Positions 33,928 through 41,976 of a DNA stretch of 64,000 nucleotides are shown here, piece after piece. The stretch's first letter is position 1; every line of letters starts with the position of its first letter. The position numbers and the translations under genes were made by a program. The notes beneath the pieces were generated by a model, which searched no databases, was not told where the DNA came from, and was given only the letters and a program-made list of their open reading frames with translations. The stretch spans positions 2,046,001 through 2,110,000 of the forward strand of contig OY969779.1 of NCBI GenBank assembly GCA_963703015.1, written 5' to 3'. Source of the DNA: Methanobacterium_B sp963703015. Lineage in GTDB: Archaea; Methanobacteriota; Methanobacteria; Methanobacteriales; Methanobacteriaceae.

Positions 33928-34653
33928 ATGGGAAAACGTTTAATAATCCAAAGAAGAGGAAGAGGAACTCCTACTTACAAGAGTGCATCACACAGATTCA
34001 GGGGAAAAATTGCCTACAGATCCTACGATGATGTAGAGAAGGAAGGCAGCCTCAAGGGGAAAGTTGTGGACATCATCCACGACCCTGGTAGAACCGCCCC
34101 AGTGGCCCTTGTAAAATTTGAAAATGGAGAAGAAAATCTTATTTTAGCTCCAGAAGGAATACAAATTGCCGATCAGGTGGAATGTGGAATTTCAGCACCA
34201 ATCAATCCTGGAAATTCATTACCACTCGGAGAAATTCCTGAAGGAACACCACTTTACAACTTAGAAAAACATCCAGGTGACGGCGGAAGATTCGTCAGAT
34301 CATCAGGAACTTACGCTTCTTTAATTACACATGATGTTGGTAAGGCAATTGTTGAACTACCGTCTGGTGAATTGAAGGCATTCAACCCCCGCTGCAGAGC
34401 AACCGTAGGTGTTGTTGCAGGTGGAGGAAGAAAAGAAAAACCGTACCTCAAAGCAGGAAACAGGTATCATGCCCTCAAAGCCAAGGGTAAAAAGAATGTC
34501 AGTGTTAGGGGAGTTGCAATGAACGCTGTAGATCACCCACATGGTGGAGGTAACAGACAGCACCCAGGTAGGCCAACTACCGTATCAAGACATGCACCAG
34601 CAGGAAGGAAGGTCGGTTCCATAGCAGCAAGCAGAACCGGTAGAAGGAGATAA
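33928..34653 (+). CDS. rpl2: Ribosomal protein L2 (uL2)
   Basis: The 241-residue archaeal L2 shows GKRLIIQRRGRGTPTYKSAS, EGTPLYNLEKHPGDGGRFVR and the near-universal AMNAVDHPHGGGNRQHPGRP, whose His is close to the peptidyl-transferase centre. It bridges the subunits and is needed for assembly. It ends with basic residues SRTGRRR. ATG 33928 follows GATGGAGGAAA. The gap to S19 is 51 bp. Confidence 0.98.
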   Translation: MGKRLIIQRRGRGTPTYKSASHRFRGKIAYRSYDDVEKEGSLKGKVVDIIHDPGRTAPVALVKFENGEENLILAPEGIQIADQVECGISAPINPGNSLPLGEIPEGTPLYNLEKHPGDGGRFVRSSGTYASLITHDVGKAIVELPSGELKAFNPRCRATVGVVAGGGRKEKPYLKAGNRYHALKAKGKKNVSVRGVAMNAVDHPHGGGNRQHPGRPTTVSRHAPAGRKVGSIAASRTGRRR

Positions 34654-34704
34654 TTCTTAAATTACTAAAATATGCGGAATATAAACTGATTAGGAGGAGA
34701 CTAC

Positions 34705-35118
34705 TTGGCAAGAAAAGAATTTAGTTATCGCGGTTACAGTCTAGAAGAACTGCAGGACATGCCATTGGATGATGTCATACAGTTGTTACCATCCAGGCAG
34801 AGAAGATCCCTCAAAAGAGGATTTTTACCTAGGCAGAAAAAGGTTCTAGAGAAGATTAGAAAGATCAAAAAAGAAGGACCACGTAAGGATGGAAGGCCAC
34901 AGATCATCAAAACCCATTGTAGGGATATGATCGTACTTCCAGAGATGGTCGGAATGACCTTCGGAATATACAGTGGAAAAGAATTTGTCGATGTAACAAT
35001 CCAGCCAGAAATGATCGGATGCTACTTCGGTGAATTTGCAATCACAAGACAGAGGGTTCAGCACGGGGATCCAGGTATGGGTGCAACAAGATCATCCATG
35101 TTCGTGCCGCTTAAATAA
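34705..35118 (+). CDS. rps19: Ribosomal protein S19 (uS19)
   Basis: The 137-residue archaeal S19 has an N-terminal extension (EFSYRGYSLEELQDMPLDDV), a basic SRQRRSLKRGFLPRQKKVLE and the conserved KTHCRDMIVLPEMVGMTFGI with the closing GATRSSMFVPLK. It sits in the 30S head next to S13. It starts at TTG 34705, after GGAGGAGA. L22 follows 12 bp later. Confidence 0.97.
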   Translation: MARKEFSYRGYSLEELQDMPLDDVIQLLPSRQRRSLKRGFLPRQKKVLEKIRKIKKEGPRKDGRPQIIKTHCRDMIVLPEMVGMTFGIYSGKEFVDVTIQPEMIGCYFGEFAITRQRVQHGDPGMGATRSSMFVPLK

Positions 35119-35130
35119 GGAGAAATTACA

Positions 35131-35592
35131 ATGGCGAAAATTCAATACGCTTATCAAGATGAGTACGATGGAAAAACAGCAAAGGCTGCAGGGAAAGCTC
35201 TTAAGATTTCCCCAAAGCATTCTGTCGAGATCTGCCGTACCATAAGGGGAATGTACCTTGATGATGCCAGAGAATTCCTTGAAGCAGTTATCAAAAAGGA
35301 AACACCTGTACCATTTAAGAGACATAACAAAAAAGTAGGACACAGAAAAGGACTTAAAGGATGGCCAACAGGACGTTACCCAGTCAAAGCAGCAACACAA
35401 ATACTGCAGGTACTGGATAACGCAGAAGCCAACGCAGAGTACAAGGGACTAGAAACAGATGACCTGAAAATTGTACACATATCCAGCCACCGCGGTTACA
35501 TCGTAAGGGGATGGACTGCAAGGGCATTTGGAAGGGCAAGTCCCTTCAACACACCAACAACCCACATACAAGTAGTTCTAGGGGAGGCATAG
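35131..35592 (+). CDS. rpl22: Ribosomal protein L22 (uL22)
   Basis: The 153-residue protein has AKAAGKALKISPKHSVEICR, IRGMYLDDAREFLEAVIKK and the extended hairpin region KIVHISSHRGYIVRGWTARA that lines the exit tunnel. This is the longer archaeal form. ATG 35131 follows AAGGAGAAA. S3 begins 5 bp after its stop, and the two are clearly co-translated. Confidence 0.97.
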   Translation: MAKIQYAYQDEYDGKTAKAAGKALKISPKHSVEICRTIRGMYLDDAREFLEAVIKKETPVPFKRHNKKVGHRKGLKGWPTGRYPVKAATQILQVLDNAEANAEYKGLETDDLKIVHISSHRGYIVRGWTARAFGRASPFNTPTTHIQVVLGEA

Positions 35593-35597
35593 ATCCA

Positions 35598-36494
35598 ATG
35601 ATTGAAAAGGATTTCGTAACAGAAGGACTTAAAAGAACACGAATAGACGAATACCTAGAAAACGAACTTGAAAGGGCAGGTTACGGTGGAATGGAAATTC
35701 AGGTAACTCCTTTAGGTACTATGGTAGTTGTCTACGCCGAAAGACCAGGAATGGTAATAGGTAGAGGCGGAAAAACCGTAAGAAGCATCACCCAAAATTT
35801 AAAAACAGGCTACGGACTTGAAAATCCACAGGTAGAAGTTAAAGAAGTGGATGTACCAGAGCTAAACCCAAAGATCATGGCACACAAAATAGCAGCCATG
35901 CTCCAGAGGGGAATGCACTTCAGAAGAGTTGCTTACACAGCACTCAGAAGAATCATGGGAGCAGGAGCCCAGGGTGTTGAAGTCACAATATCCGGTAAAA
36001 TAAGGGGTTCAAGAAGCGCATGCGCCAAGTTCTCAGATGGATACATCAAAAAATGTGGTGAACCATCCATCAGATTCGTGAGACATGGATTTGCTACAGT
36101 ACAACTCAAACCTGGTGTGCTTGGAATTAACGTTCGTATAATGCCACCGGATGTTGTTTTACCTGATAAAGTAGACATTCTCCAGATCGAGGTTGAAAAG
36201 CCAGTTGCTGAAACTGTTGAAGTAGAAGCAGCTCCTGAAAAACCTGAAACAGTGGAAAGTGTCGTAGACGAAATTGTGGAAGAAGCAGCAGAAGAAGCAG
36301 CAGACATCATCGAAGAAATTGTTGAAGATGTTGAAGAAGCTGTGGAAGAAATATCCGAAGCAATTGAAGAAGCAACCGAAGAAGAAGAAACACCAGCAGA
36401 ACCTTCAAAGGATGAAGAAGCCGCTGTTGAATCTGCAACTGAGGAAGTTCCGGAAACTGAAGAAAACGCTGATAAAGCCGATAAATCAGAATAA
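35598..36494 (+). CDS. rps3: Ribosomal protein S3 (uS3) with long acidic C-terminal tail
   Basis: The first 200 of 298 residues are normal archaeal S3: MIEKDFVTEGLKRTRIDEYL, KH-domain motif ERPGMVIGRGGKTVRSI (about 48) and GSRSACAKFSDGYIKKCGEP. Residues from about 203 to the end are an acidic, Ala/Val-spaced tail of roughly 95 residues (repeated VVDEIVEEAAEEAADIIEEI-type blocks). ATG 35598 is used because GGGGAGG at 35581-35587 precedes it; a longer frame into L22 is only incidental. S3 forms part of the mRNA entry channel. Confidence 0.97.
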   Translation: MIEKDFVTEGLKRTRIDEYLENELERAGYGGMEIQVTPLGTMVVVYAERPGMVIGRGGKTVRSITQNLKTGYGLENPQVEVKEVDVPELNPKIMAHKIAAMLQRGMHFRRVAYTALRRIMGAGAQGVEVTISGKIRGSRSACAKFSDGYIKKCGEPSIRFVRHGFATVQLKPGVLGINVRIMPPDVVLPDKVDILQIEVEKPVAETVEVEAAPEKPETVESVVDEIVEEAAEEAADIIEEIVEDVEEAVEEISEAIEEATEEEETPAEPSKDEEAAVESATEEVPETEENADKADKSE

Positions 36495-36542
36495 AATATA
36501 ATCTGTGTAAAATTATCACAAGTTATAAAAGGATGTAGAGAA

Positions 36543-36749
36543 ATGGTAATATTAAGAAGCAAGGAAATACGGGCAATGGAGATCGATGAGATCCAGAAAA
36601 AACTGGATGAACTCAAGGCAGAACACTCTAAGAACATTTCTAAAAGTGCAGCTGCAGGTGTTTACGAAAATCCGGGTAAAATTAAGGAACTTAAACGAAC
36701 AATAGCACGTGTCCTTACCATAATGAATGAAAAACAGCAGGAGAAATAA
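36543..36749 (+). CDS. rpl29: Ribosomal protein L29 (uL29)
   Basis: The 68-residue two-helix protein reads MVILRSKEIRAMEIDEIQKK with LKAEHSKNISKSAAAG and a closing IKELKRTIARVLTIMNEKQ, the standard L29 pattern. It lies beside L23 at the exit tunnel. It starts at ATG 36543 after AAGGATGTAGAG, 48 bp downstream of S3; the SUI1 gene follows 5 bp after its stop. Confidence 0.96.
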   Translation: MVILRSKEIRAMEIDEIQKKLDELKAEHSKNISKSAAAGVYENPGKIKELKRTIARVLTIMNEKQQEK

Positions 36750-36754
36750 AATCG

Positions 36755-37090
36755 ATGAAAGTCTGTGAGATATGCGGTCTTCCTGAAGAACTTTGCGTCT
36801 GCGAGGAGATAGCCAGAGAAATCCAAAAAGTTAAGGTCTATACAGTTAGACGAAGATTCGGAAAACTTATGACCATAGTTGAGGGGATTGATGAACACGA
36901 TATTGATATTAGGGAACTTACTAAGGAACTCAAGGCCAAGTGTGCCTGTGGGGGAACAGCTAAGAAAGGCCAGATAGAACTCCAAGGAGACCATAAAAGA
37001 AGGGTCAAGCAAGTTCTGGCTGAACTGGGCTTTTCATCTGACACCATAGAAATTCGAGATAGGGATGACAGGGGCAGAAAACGAAGGTAA
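36755..37090 (+). CDS. Translation initiation factor aIF1 (SUI1 family)
   Basis: The 111-residue protein joins an N-terminal Cys cluster (MKVCEICGLPEELCVCEEIA, two CxxC/CxC pairs, likely zinc) to a SUI1 domain with RRRFGKLMTIVEGIDEHDID, KCACGGTAKKGQIELQGDHK and a basic tail. The factor controls start-codon choice by P-site binding on the 30S. Archaeal aIF1 normally has this Cys-rich head. It lies between L29 and the RNase P gene, as at MTH10. Confidence 0.94.
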   Translation: MKVCEICGLPEELCVCEEIAREIQKVKVYTVRRRFGKLMTIVEGIDEHDIDIRELTKELKAKCACGGTAKKGQIELQGDHKRRVKQVLAELGFSSDTIEIRDRDDRGRKRR

Positions 37091-37138
37091 TCATCAAATA
37101 TTTTTTTGATGATACCCTGGAATCCATTATGGTGGCTT

Positions 37139-37420
37139 ATGATAACTCCACAAAACATATTCCGACACGAACTTGTGGGGCTCGGTGTTGAGATTGTAAA
37201 CAGTCATCACAACGAACTCATAGGTATAAAGGGACAAGTTATTGACGAAACAAGGAACACCATTCTGGTGGAAGTTTCAGATGGATCTGAAAAAACCATT
37301 CCAAAGGCAGTGGCAACATTCAGGTTCACACTACCAGAAGGCGGTCTTGTTGACTTAGATGGTCGGATAATAGTTTCCCGCCCTGAAGACAGGATCAAAA
37401 AGAAATTCAGGAAGTACTGA
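37139..37420 (+). CDS. rnp1: Ribonuclease P protein component 1 (Rpp29/Pop4)
   Basis: From ATG 37139 the product is 93 residues, the length I recall for M. thermautotrophicus Rnp1 (MTH11): ITPQNIFRHELVGLGVEIVN, IGIKGQVIDETRNTILVEV and a C-terminal RIIVSRPEDRIKKKFRKY. It is an Sm-like barrel that binds the RNase P RNA specificity domain. A longer frame from TTG 37106 is possible, but GGTGG lies directly before 37139. It sits between aIF1 and S17, a conserved archaeal position. Confidence 0.94.
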   Translation: MITPQNIFRHELVGLGVEIVNSHHNELIGIKGQVIDETRNTILVEVSDGSEKTIPKAVATFRFTLPEGGLVDLDGRIIVSRPEDRIKKKFRKY

Positions 37421-37508
37421 GGGAATTATCCCGAACATTCTCATAAAAATTCAACGAAATATTTGAAGTTTCAAAATATAAAATTAAAGGACATATTCAG
37501 GTGATAAA

Positions 37509-37829
37509 ATGGTTGGTATCGACGTTAAAGAACCAAAAAATAAATGTGAAGATCCCAACTGTCCGTTTCATGGAACCCTCCCAGTGAGGGGTCAAATTCT
37601 AGAAGGAATTGTCACAAGTGAAAAGGCAGAAAGGACCATTACAGTTGAAAGGAGTTTTTATAAATTCATCACAAAGTACGAAAGATACGAAAAGAGGAAA
37701 TCCAAAATCAAAGCTCACAAACCAGACTGCTTAGATGTTAAAATTGGAGACTCTGTCAAAATAGCAGAATGCAGACCACTAAGTAAAACCAAACATTTCG
37801 TACTGGTGGAAGTTAAGGGAGAAGAGTAA
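37509..37829 (+). CDS. rps17: Ribosomal protein S17 (uS17)
   Basis: The 106-residue protein has an archaeal N-terminal extension with a Cys pair (NKCEDPNCPFHGTLPVRGQI), then GIVTSEKAERTITVERSFYK and the OB-fold KIGDSVKIAECRPLSKTKHF. It binds 16S rRNA helices in the body of the 30S. ATG 37509 follows CAGGTGATAAA. The L14 gene starts one base after its stop codon. Confidence 0.97.
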   Translation: MVGIDVKEPKNKCEDPNCPFHGTLPVRGQILEGIVTSEKAERTITVERSFYKFITKYERYEKRKSKIKAHKPDCLDVKIGDSVKIAECRPLSKTKHFVLVEVKGEE

Positions 37830-37830
37830 A

Positions 37831-38229
37831 ATGAAGGCAATTACCTCCAACGTTACAAAGGCCCTCCCGATCGGTGCAAGACTACAGTGCGTAGACAACA
37901 CCGGTGCAAGGGAAGTTGAGATAATATCTGTCAAGGGATACAAGGGTGTAAGGCGAAGACTCGCACCTGCAGGTGTCGGTGACATGATCGTGATCTCCGT
38001 TAAAAAGGGTTCAGTTGACATGCGTAAAGAGGTCACAACAGCAGTTGTGGTCAGGCAGAAAAAAGAGTACAAAAGGGCTGACGGTTTAAGGATCAAGTTT
38101 GAAGATAACGCCGCAGTGATAGTAAGTCCTGAAGGAGTTCTCAAGGGTTCAGAAATAAGGGGACCAATTGCTAAGGAAGCAGCTGACAGATGGCCAGCCA
38201 TAGGTAGTGCTGCAAGCATAATAGTATGA
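37831..38229 (+). CDS. rpl14: Ribosomal protein L14 (uL14)
   Basis: The 132-residue protein shows GARLQCVDNTGAREVEIISV, GVGDMIVISVKKG and DNAAVIVSPEGVLKGSEIRG, the standard uL14 barrel that forms bridge B8 and the binding site for translational GTPase factors. ATG 37831 follows GGGAGAAGAG inside the S17 end. L24 follows 13 bp after the stop. Confidence 0.98.
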   Translation: MKAITSNVTKALPIGARLQCVDNTGAREVEIISVKGYKGVRRRLAPAGVGDMIVISVKKGSVDMRKEVTTAVVVRQKKEYKRADGLRIKFEDNAAVIVSPEGVLKGSEIRGPIAKEAADRWPAIGSAASIIV

Positions 38230-38242
38230 TTACGGTGATAAA

Positions 38243-38596
38243 ATGTCAAAACAGCCAAGAAAACAGAGGAAACTTATTTATAAGGCACCTTTACACATAC
38301 GCCACAAACTAATGAGCGTAAAACTGAGTGGGGAGCTAAGGGAGCAGTACAAAAGGAGATCTCTCCCAGTTAAAAAGGGTGACACCATAAAGGTCATGCG
38401 TGGAGATTTCAAGGACCACGAAGGAAAAATCGAAAAGGTTGACCTTAAAAACTACCGTGTCATGATAGAGGGCATGTCTGTGCAAAAACCCGATGGAAAC
38501 AAAGTTTACCATTCAGTTCATCCATCAAACATTATGATCCTGGAACTGGATCTTGAAGACGATGAAAGAAACGAAATAATAGAGAGGAAGGGATAA
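38243..38596 (+). CDS. rpl24: Ribosomal protein L24 (uL24)
   Basis: The 117-residue protein shows the archaeal N-terminal RKQRKLIYKAPLHIRHKLMS and the KOW motif KKGDTIKVMRGDFKDHEGKI (about 43-62), then VHPSNIMILELDLEDDERN. It is an assembly initiator on 23S rRNA domain I. Start ATG 38243 follows ACGGTGATAAA. S4e begins one base after its stop. Confidence 0.97.
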   Translation: MSKQPRKQRKLIYKAPLHIRHKLMSVKLSGELREQYKRRSLPVKKGDTIKVMRGDFKDHEGKIEKVDLKNYRVMIEGMSVQKPDGNKVYHSVHPSNIMILELDLEDDERNEIIERKG

Positions 38597-38597
38597 A

Positions 38598-39323
38598 ATG
38601 GCAAAGATGGGATCAAGAAAACATCTTAAACGGTATAAATCACCAGCTCATTGGCCTATTCACCCTAAAGAAGATAAGTGGACAGTTAAGCCAAGTGCAG
38701 GTCCGCATGCAATCGAAGAATCATTACCTTTACTCATAGTTGTCAGGGACATTCTGAAGGTTGCAGACAACTCCAGGGAAGCTAAAATAATCATCAACAA
38801 CGGTGATGTCCTGGTGGACGGCCGAGCAAGAAAAGATTACAAATACCCAGTAGGGTTCATGGATGTTATAGAACTTCCAAAATCTGAAAAAGTTTACAGG
38901 GTACTACCAGACCACAAGGGAAGGTTAATATTACACCCTATAAGTGAGAAAAACAGAGAATTTAAACTGTGCAGAGTCACAGACATAACCATCATCAAAG
39001 GTGGAAAAACACAGCTAAACCTGCATGACGGAAGGAACTGTATTGTGGAGAAACAGTACGGTACAGGCGATGTTGTTGTTGTGGAAATTCCAGAACAGAA
39101 AGTTACCGATCACATAAAATTCGAAAGTGGTACAGTCGGTCTCATCATAGGTGGTAAACACATAGGAGAACTAGGTAAAGTTAAACAGATCAACATTACC
39201 CAGTCATCCAAACCAAACACCGTAGAAGTAGAGACTGATGAAGGAATATTTTTAACACTGGCTGACTACGTCTTTGTTTTAGGAAAAGAAGAGCCTGTTA
39301 TATCATTACCTGGGGGTAAATAG
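38598..39323 (+). CDS. rps4e: Ribosomal protein S4e (eS4)
   Basis: The 241-residue archaeal/eukaryotic-specific protein has GSRKHLKRYKSPAHWPIHPK, an S4-like RNA-binding region (NNGDVLVDGRARKDYKYPVG) and a C-terminal KOW-like ESGTVGLIIGGKHIGELGKV. It binds the 16S rRNA body. ATG 38598 sits inside the GGGATAAAATG junction with L24. L5 begins at the base after its stop codon. Confidence 0.97.
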   Translation: MAKMGSRKHLKRYKSPAHWPIHPKEDKWTVKPSAGPHAIEESLPLLIVVRDILKVADNSREAKIIINNGDVLVDGRARKDYKYPVGFMDVIELPKSEKVYRVLPDHKGRLILHPISEKNREFKLCRVTDITIIKGGKTQLNLHDGRNCIVEKQYGTGDVVVVEIPEQKVTDHIKFESGTVGLIIGGKHIGELGKVKQINITQSSKPNTVEVETDEGIFLTLADYVFVLGKEEPVISLPGGK

Positions 39324-39830
39324 ATGAACCCTATGGATCAAGTGAAAATAGCTAAGGCTACCGTGAACATTGGAGTAGGAGAAAGTGGAGAAAGACTTGC
39401 AAGAGCAGAAAAACTGCTAACAAACATAACTGGCCAGAAACCTGTGAGAACCATAAGTAAGGTAACCAACCCTGAATTTGGTATCAGGAAAGGTCAGCCA
39501 ATAGCCTGCAAAGTAACACTGAGGAATGAAAAAGCCTCAAAAGCTGTTAAAATGATACTTGAAGGCATAGGAAACAACATAAAATCAACTCAGTTTGATG
39601 CGCAAGGCAATGTTGCTTTTGGAATACACGAGCACATTGATATTCCGGGAATGCGATACGATCCTGACATAGGAATATACGGGATGAACGTTGCAATTAC
39701 CTTTGAAAAACCAGGCTACAGGATCAAAAGAAGGAAGATCCAGAACAAAAAAATTCCAGTGAAGCATCAGGTTACAAAGGAAGAAACAATGGAATTCATG
39801 AAAAATGAATTTCAGGTTAATATAGAATAA
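39324..39830 (+). CDS. rpl5: Ribosomal protein L5 (uL5)
   Basis: The 168-residue protein reads KIAKATVNIGVGESGERLAR, TGQKPVRTISKVTNPEFGIR, KGQPIACKVTLRNEKA and YGMNVAITFEKPGYRIKRRK. It binds 5S rRNA and contacts the P-site tRNA. The start is ATG 39324 with GGGGGT seven bases upstream; a second in-frame ATG at 39333 is possible. Length is normal for archaea. Confidence 0.97.
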   Translation: MNPMDQVKIAKATVNIGVGESGERLARAEKLLTNITGQKPVRTISKVTNPEFGIRKGQPIACKVTLRNEKASKAVKMILEGIGNNIKSTQFDAQGNVAFGIHEHIDIPGMRYDPDIGIYGMNVAITFEKPGYRIKRRKIQNKKIPVKHQVTKEETMEFMKNEFQVNIE

Positions 39831-39839
39831 GGTGATAAT

Positions 39840-39983
39840 TTGCCAAGAAAATACGGAAAGGCTTCAAGGAAATGCAGCAGATGTAATGATCACTCAGCAT
39901 TGGTTCGAAGATACAATCTTATGTTGTGCAGACAGTGCTTCAGAGAACTTGCAGACAAAATTGGATTTAAAAAATATAACTAA
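39840..39983 (+). CDS. rps14: Ribosomal protein S14 (uS14), zinc form
   Basis: A 47-residue frame starts at TTG 39840, six bases after AAGGTGAT. It has four Cys in two CxxC pairs (KCSRCNDHSALVRRYNLMLC then CRQCFRELADKIGF), the zinc-binding S14 of archaea. It lies exactly where S14 is expected, between L5 and S8, and is short enough to be missed by size filters. It helps shape the 30S head near S3 and S10. Confidence 0.96.
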   Translation: MPRKYGKASRKCSRCNDHSALVRRYNLMLCRQCFRELADKIGFKKYN

Positions 39984-39995
39984 GAGGTGTATAGT

Positions 39996-40388
39996 TTGAC
40001 TCTTATGGATCCTCTTGCAGATGCCCTGACCAACATGCGAAACAATGAAATGCAGGGAAACAAACGATGCACAATCAAACCTGCATCCAAAATGATTGGT
40101 CATGTTTTAAGGACAATGCAAAAAGAAGGATATATCGGTGAATTTGAATTCGTCGACGATGACAAAGCAGGACAGTTCATTGTCGAATTAGAAGGAAACA
40201 TTAACAAGTGCGGTGTAATAAAGCCAAGACACGCCGTTAAAAAAGATGAATTTGAAAAATTTGAGAAGAGATACTTACCTTCCAAAAACTTTGGTACAAT
40301 TGTAATAACAACACCTGAAGGTGTTATGACTCACAATGAAGCCAAAGAAAAGGGTATTGGCGGAAGACTTCTCGTATATGTTTACTAA
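39996..40388 (+). CDS. rps8: Ribosomal protein S8 (uS8)
   Basis: The 130-residue protein reads LTLMDPLADALTNMRNNEMQ, MIGHVLRTMQKEGYIGEFEF and the C-terminal GTIVITTPEGVMTHNEAKEK-type motif that binds 16S rRNA helix 21. I use TTG 39996, correctly spaced from GAGGTG at 39984-39989, rather than GTG 39987, which is within that site. L6 follows 9 bp later. Confidence 0.97.
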   Translation: MTLMDPLADALTNMRNNEMQGNKRCTIKPASKMIGHVLRTMQKEGYIGEFEFVDDDKAGQFIVELEGNINKCGVIKPRHAVKKDEFEKFEKRYLPSKNFGTIVITTPEGVMTHNEAKEKGIGGRLLVYVY

Positions 40389-40397
40389 GGTGATAAA

Positions 40398-40934
40398 ATG
40401 GCTCAAGTATCCATTCTTAGGGAAGAAATCCCAATTCCAGAAGGAATTACCGTCACTGTTGATGAAGCAGTGACAATCAAGGGATCAAAGGGAACCCTAA
40501 CAAGAAACTTCAACAACAAAAAAGCAATAACCATCTCAGTAGAAGGTGACAATGTTGTTGTAGAAGCACGTTTCCCAAAAAAGAAAGAAAAAGCCATGTT
40601 GGGAACCATCAGATCTCATATCAACAACATGATAATAGGACTCACAGATGGTTTCAGCTACAAGATGAAAATTGTTTACGCTCACTTTCCAATGACAGTT
40701 AAAAAAACTGGTGACAAAATCACGATCGAAAACTTCCTAGGGGAGAGACATCCAAGGTCCGCTAAAATTGTAGGGGATGCAGATGTTAAGATCAAGGGCG
40801 ACGAAGTCGTAGTCAGTGGAATCAACAAGGAGCATGTGGGACAAACAATGGCCAACATGGAACAAGCAACCAAGATTAAGGGAAGAGACCCAAGGGTATT
40901 CCAAGATGGAATATACCTGGTCAGCAAGGAATAA
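40398..40934 (+). CDS. rpl6: Ribosomal protein L6 (uL6)
   Basis: The 178-residue protein has the duplicated L6 fold: IPEGITVTVDEAVTIKGSKG, GLTDGFSYKMKIVYAHFPMT, FLGERHPRSAKIVGDADVKI and NKEHVGQTMANMEQATKIKG. It binds at the base of the L7/L12 stalk near the sarcin-ricin loop. ATG 40398 follows AAGGTGATAAA. L32e follows 11 bp after the stop. Confidence 0.98.
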   Translation: MAQVSILREEIPIPEGITVTVDEAVTIKGSKGTLTRNFNNKKAITISVEGDNVVVEARFPKKKEKAMLGTIRSHINNMIIGLTDGFSYKMKIVYAHFPMTVKKTGDKITIENFLGERHPRSAKIVGDADVKIKGDEVVVSGINKEHVGQTMANMEQATKIKGRDPRVFQDGIYLVSKE

Positions 40935-40945
40935 ACGGTGATCCC

Positions 40946-41290
40946 ATGCAAAAACCAAAAAAACCAAACTTTAAAAGACAGGAATGGTTCAGGTACAAAA
41001 AACTAGGTGACAAGTACAGAAAACCTAAGGGAAAAACCAGTAAAAGGCGAAGGTACGAGGCAAGAAAGCCGGCTATGCCATCTATAGGTTACAGAACCCC
41101 GAGGAATATCAGGGGACTGCACCCTTCAGGATACCAGGATGTACTGGTTTCCAACTTAAAGGACCTTGAAAATCTGGATCCACTTACACAGGCCGGCAGA
41201 ATCAGTGCCACAGTAGGTGCCAGGAAAAAAACTAACATGCTCGAAAGGGCCAAGGAACTGAAAATAAAAATCTTAAACAAGGGGCTTTAA
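40946..41290 (+). CDS. rpl32e: Ribosomal protein L32e (eL32)
   Basis: The 114-residue archaeal/eukaryotic protein shows KKPNFKRQEWFRYKKLGDKY, RRYEARKPAMPSIGYRTPRN, IRGLHPSGYQDVLVSN and GRISATVGARKKTNMLERAK. This is the core domain only, shorter than some archaeal homologues that carry N-terminal extensions. It closes the first closely packed half of the cluster: a 225-bp gap with hairpins follows before L19e. Confidence 0.96.
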   Translation: MQKPKKPNFKRQEWFRYKKLGDKYRKPKGKTSKRRRYEARKPAMPSIGYRTPRNIRGLHPSGYQDVLVSNLKDLENLDPLTQAGRISATVGARKKTNMLERAKELKIKILNKGL

Positions 41291-41312
41291 ACCTTAAGGG
41301 GTTTAGGGAGTT

Positions 41313-41515
41313 ATTTATAACAGCTTCAAATTTTTTTTTGAAGTTGTAATACAAAAAAATAACCAGCTGCATTGTAAAGGGAAAAAAATTCATCCAACGA
41401 TGAATTCAACTAATAAAAAACTATAGTCTGAAATGGACTTTAAACTCAGAGATCCTGAAAAGGATTTTTCAGGAAAATATTCAAACCCAAAAGGTTTGAT
41501 GGTGGAGGTTTCTTT
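41313..41515 (+). other. Hairpin-rich intercistronic leader before L19e
   Basis: The gap holds, in order, TTTATAAC (41313-41320, TATA-like); CTTCAAA/TTTGAAG (41324-41330/41337-41343) around T-rich loop; AATTCATC-CAAC-GATGAATT (41387-41406); CCTGAAAA-GGAT-TTTTCAGG (41454-41473); and TCAAACC-CAAAA-GGTTTGA (41481-41499), which ends just before the GGTGGAGGT ribosome binding site. The nine-T run could end the upstream transcript, and the rest would then be the leader of a new one. Confidence 0.6.
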
Positions 41516-41962
41516 ATGAATCTTACTACTCAAAAGAGATTAGCTGCGGACATACTCAAGGTAGGAGTAAACAAAGTCTGGATAGATCCAGAATCTGTCG
41601 AAGAAGTATCAAGGGCTATTACTCGTGAAAGTGTTAAACAGTTAATAGACAGCGGAGCTATTAAAGCAAGGCAAAAGAAAGGAATAAGCAGCTACAGATC
41701 AAAGAAGATAGCGGAACAAAAAAGTAAAGGTAGAAGGAAAGGTAGGGGAAGTATTAAAGGTGCAAAGGGCGCACGTAACCCTAAGAAAAAGGCTTGGATG
41801 ACAACCATCAGGGCACTTAGAACTGACCTCAAAGACATGAGGGACAAAAGGGAAATTAACAAAACAACCTATCGTAAACTTTACAGAATGGCCAAAGGTG
41901 GAGCGTTCAGGAGTAAATCCTACATGAAAACCTACGCCAGAGATCACGACTTGCTCAGATAA
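41516..41962 (+). CDS. rpl19e: Ribosomal protein L19e (eL19)
   Basis: The 148-residue basic protein reads LTTQKRLAADILKVGVNKVW, ARQKKGISSYRSKKIAEQKS, KGRRKGRGSIKGAKGARNPK and KTTYRKLYRMAKGGAFRSKS. It is specific to archaea and eukaryotes and lies at the subunit interface side of the 50S. ATG 41516 follows GGTGGAGGT, and a hairpin ends 16 bp before the start. L18 follows closely. Confidence 0.97.
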   Translation: MNLTTQKRLAADILKVGVNKVWIDPESVEEVSRAITRESVKQLIDSGAIKARQKKGISSYRSKKIAEQKSKGRRKGRGSIKGAKGARNPKKKAWMTTIRALRTDLKDMRDKREINKTTYRKLYRMAKGGAFRSKSYMKTYARDHDLLR

Positions 41963-41976
41963 GAGGAGGAATGAAA

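Noticed and set aside
35933..36637. 234-codon minus-strand frame, rich in Ser and Thr
   Set aside because: It is the reverse complement of the S3 coding sequence and its acidic tail (GAA/GAG codons read as Ser/Phe-type codons); no ribosome binding site.
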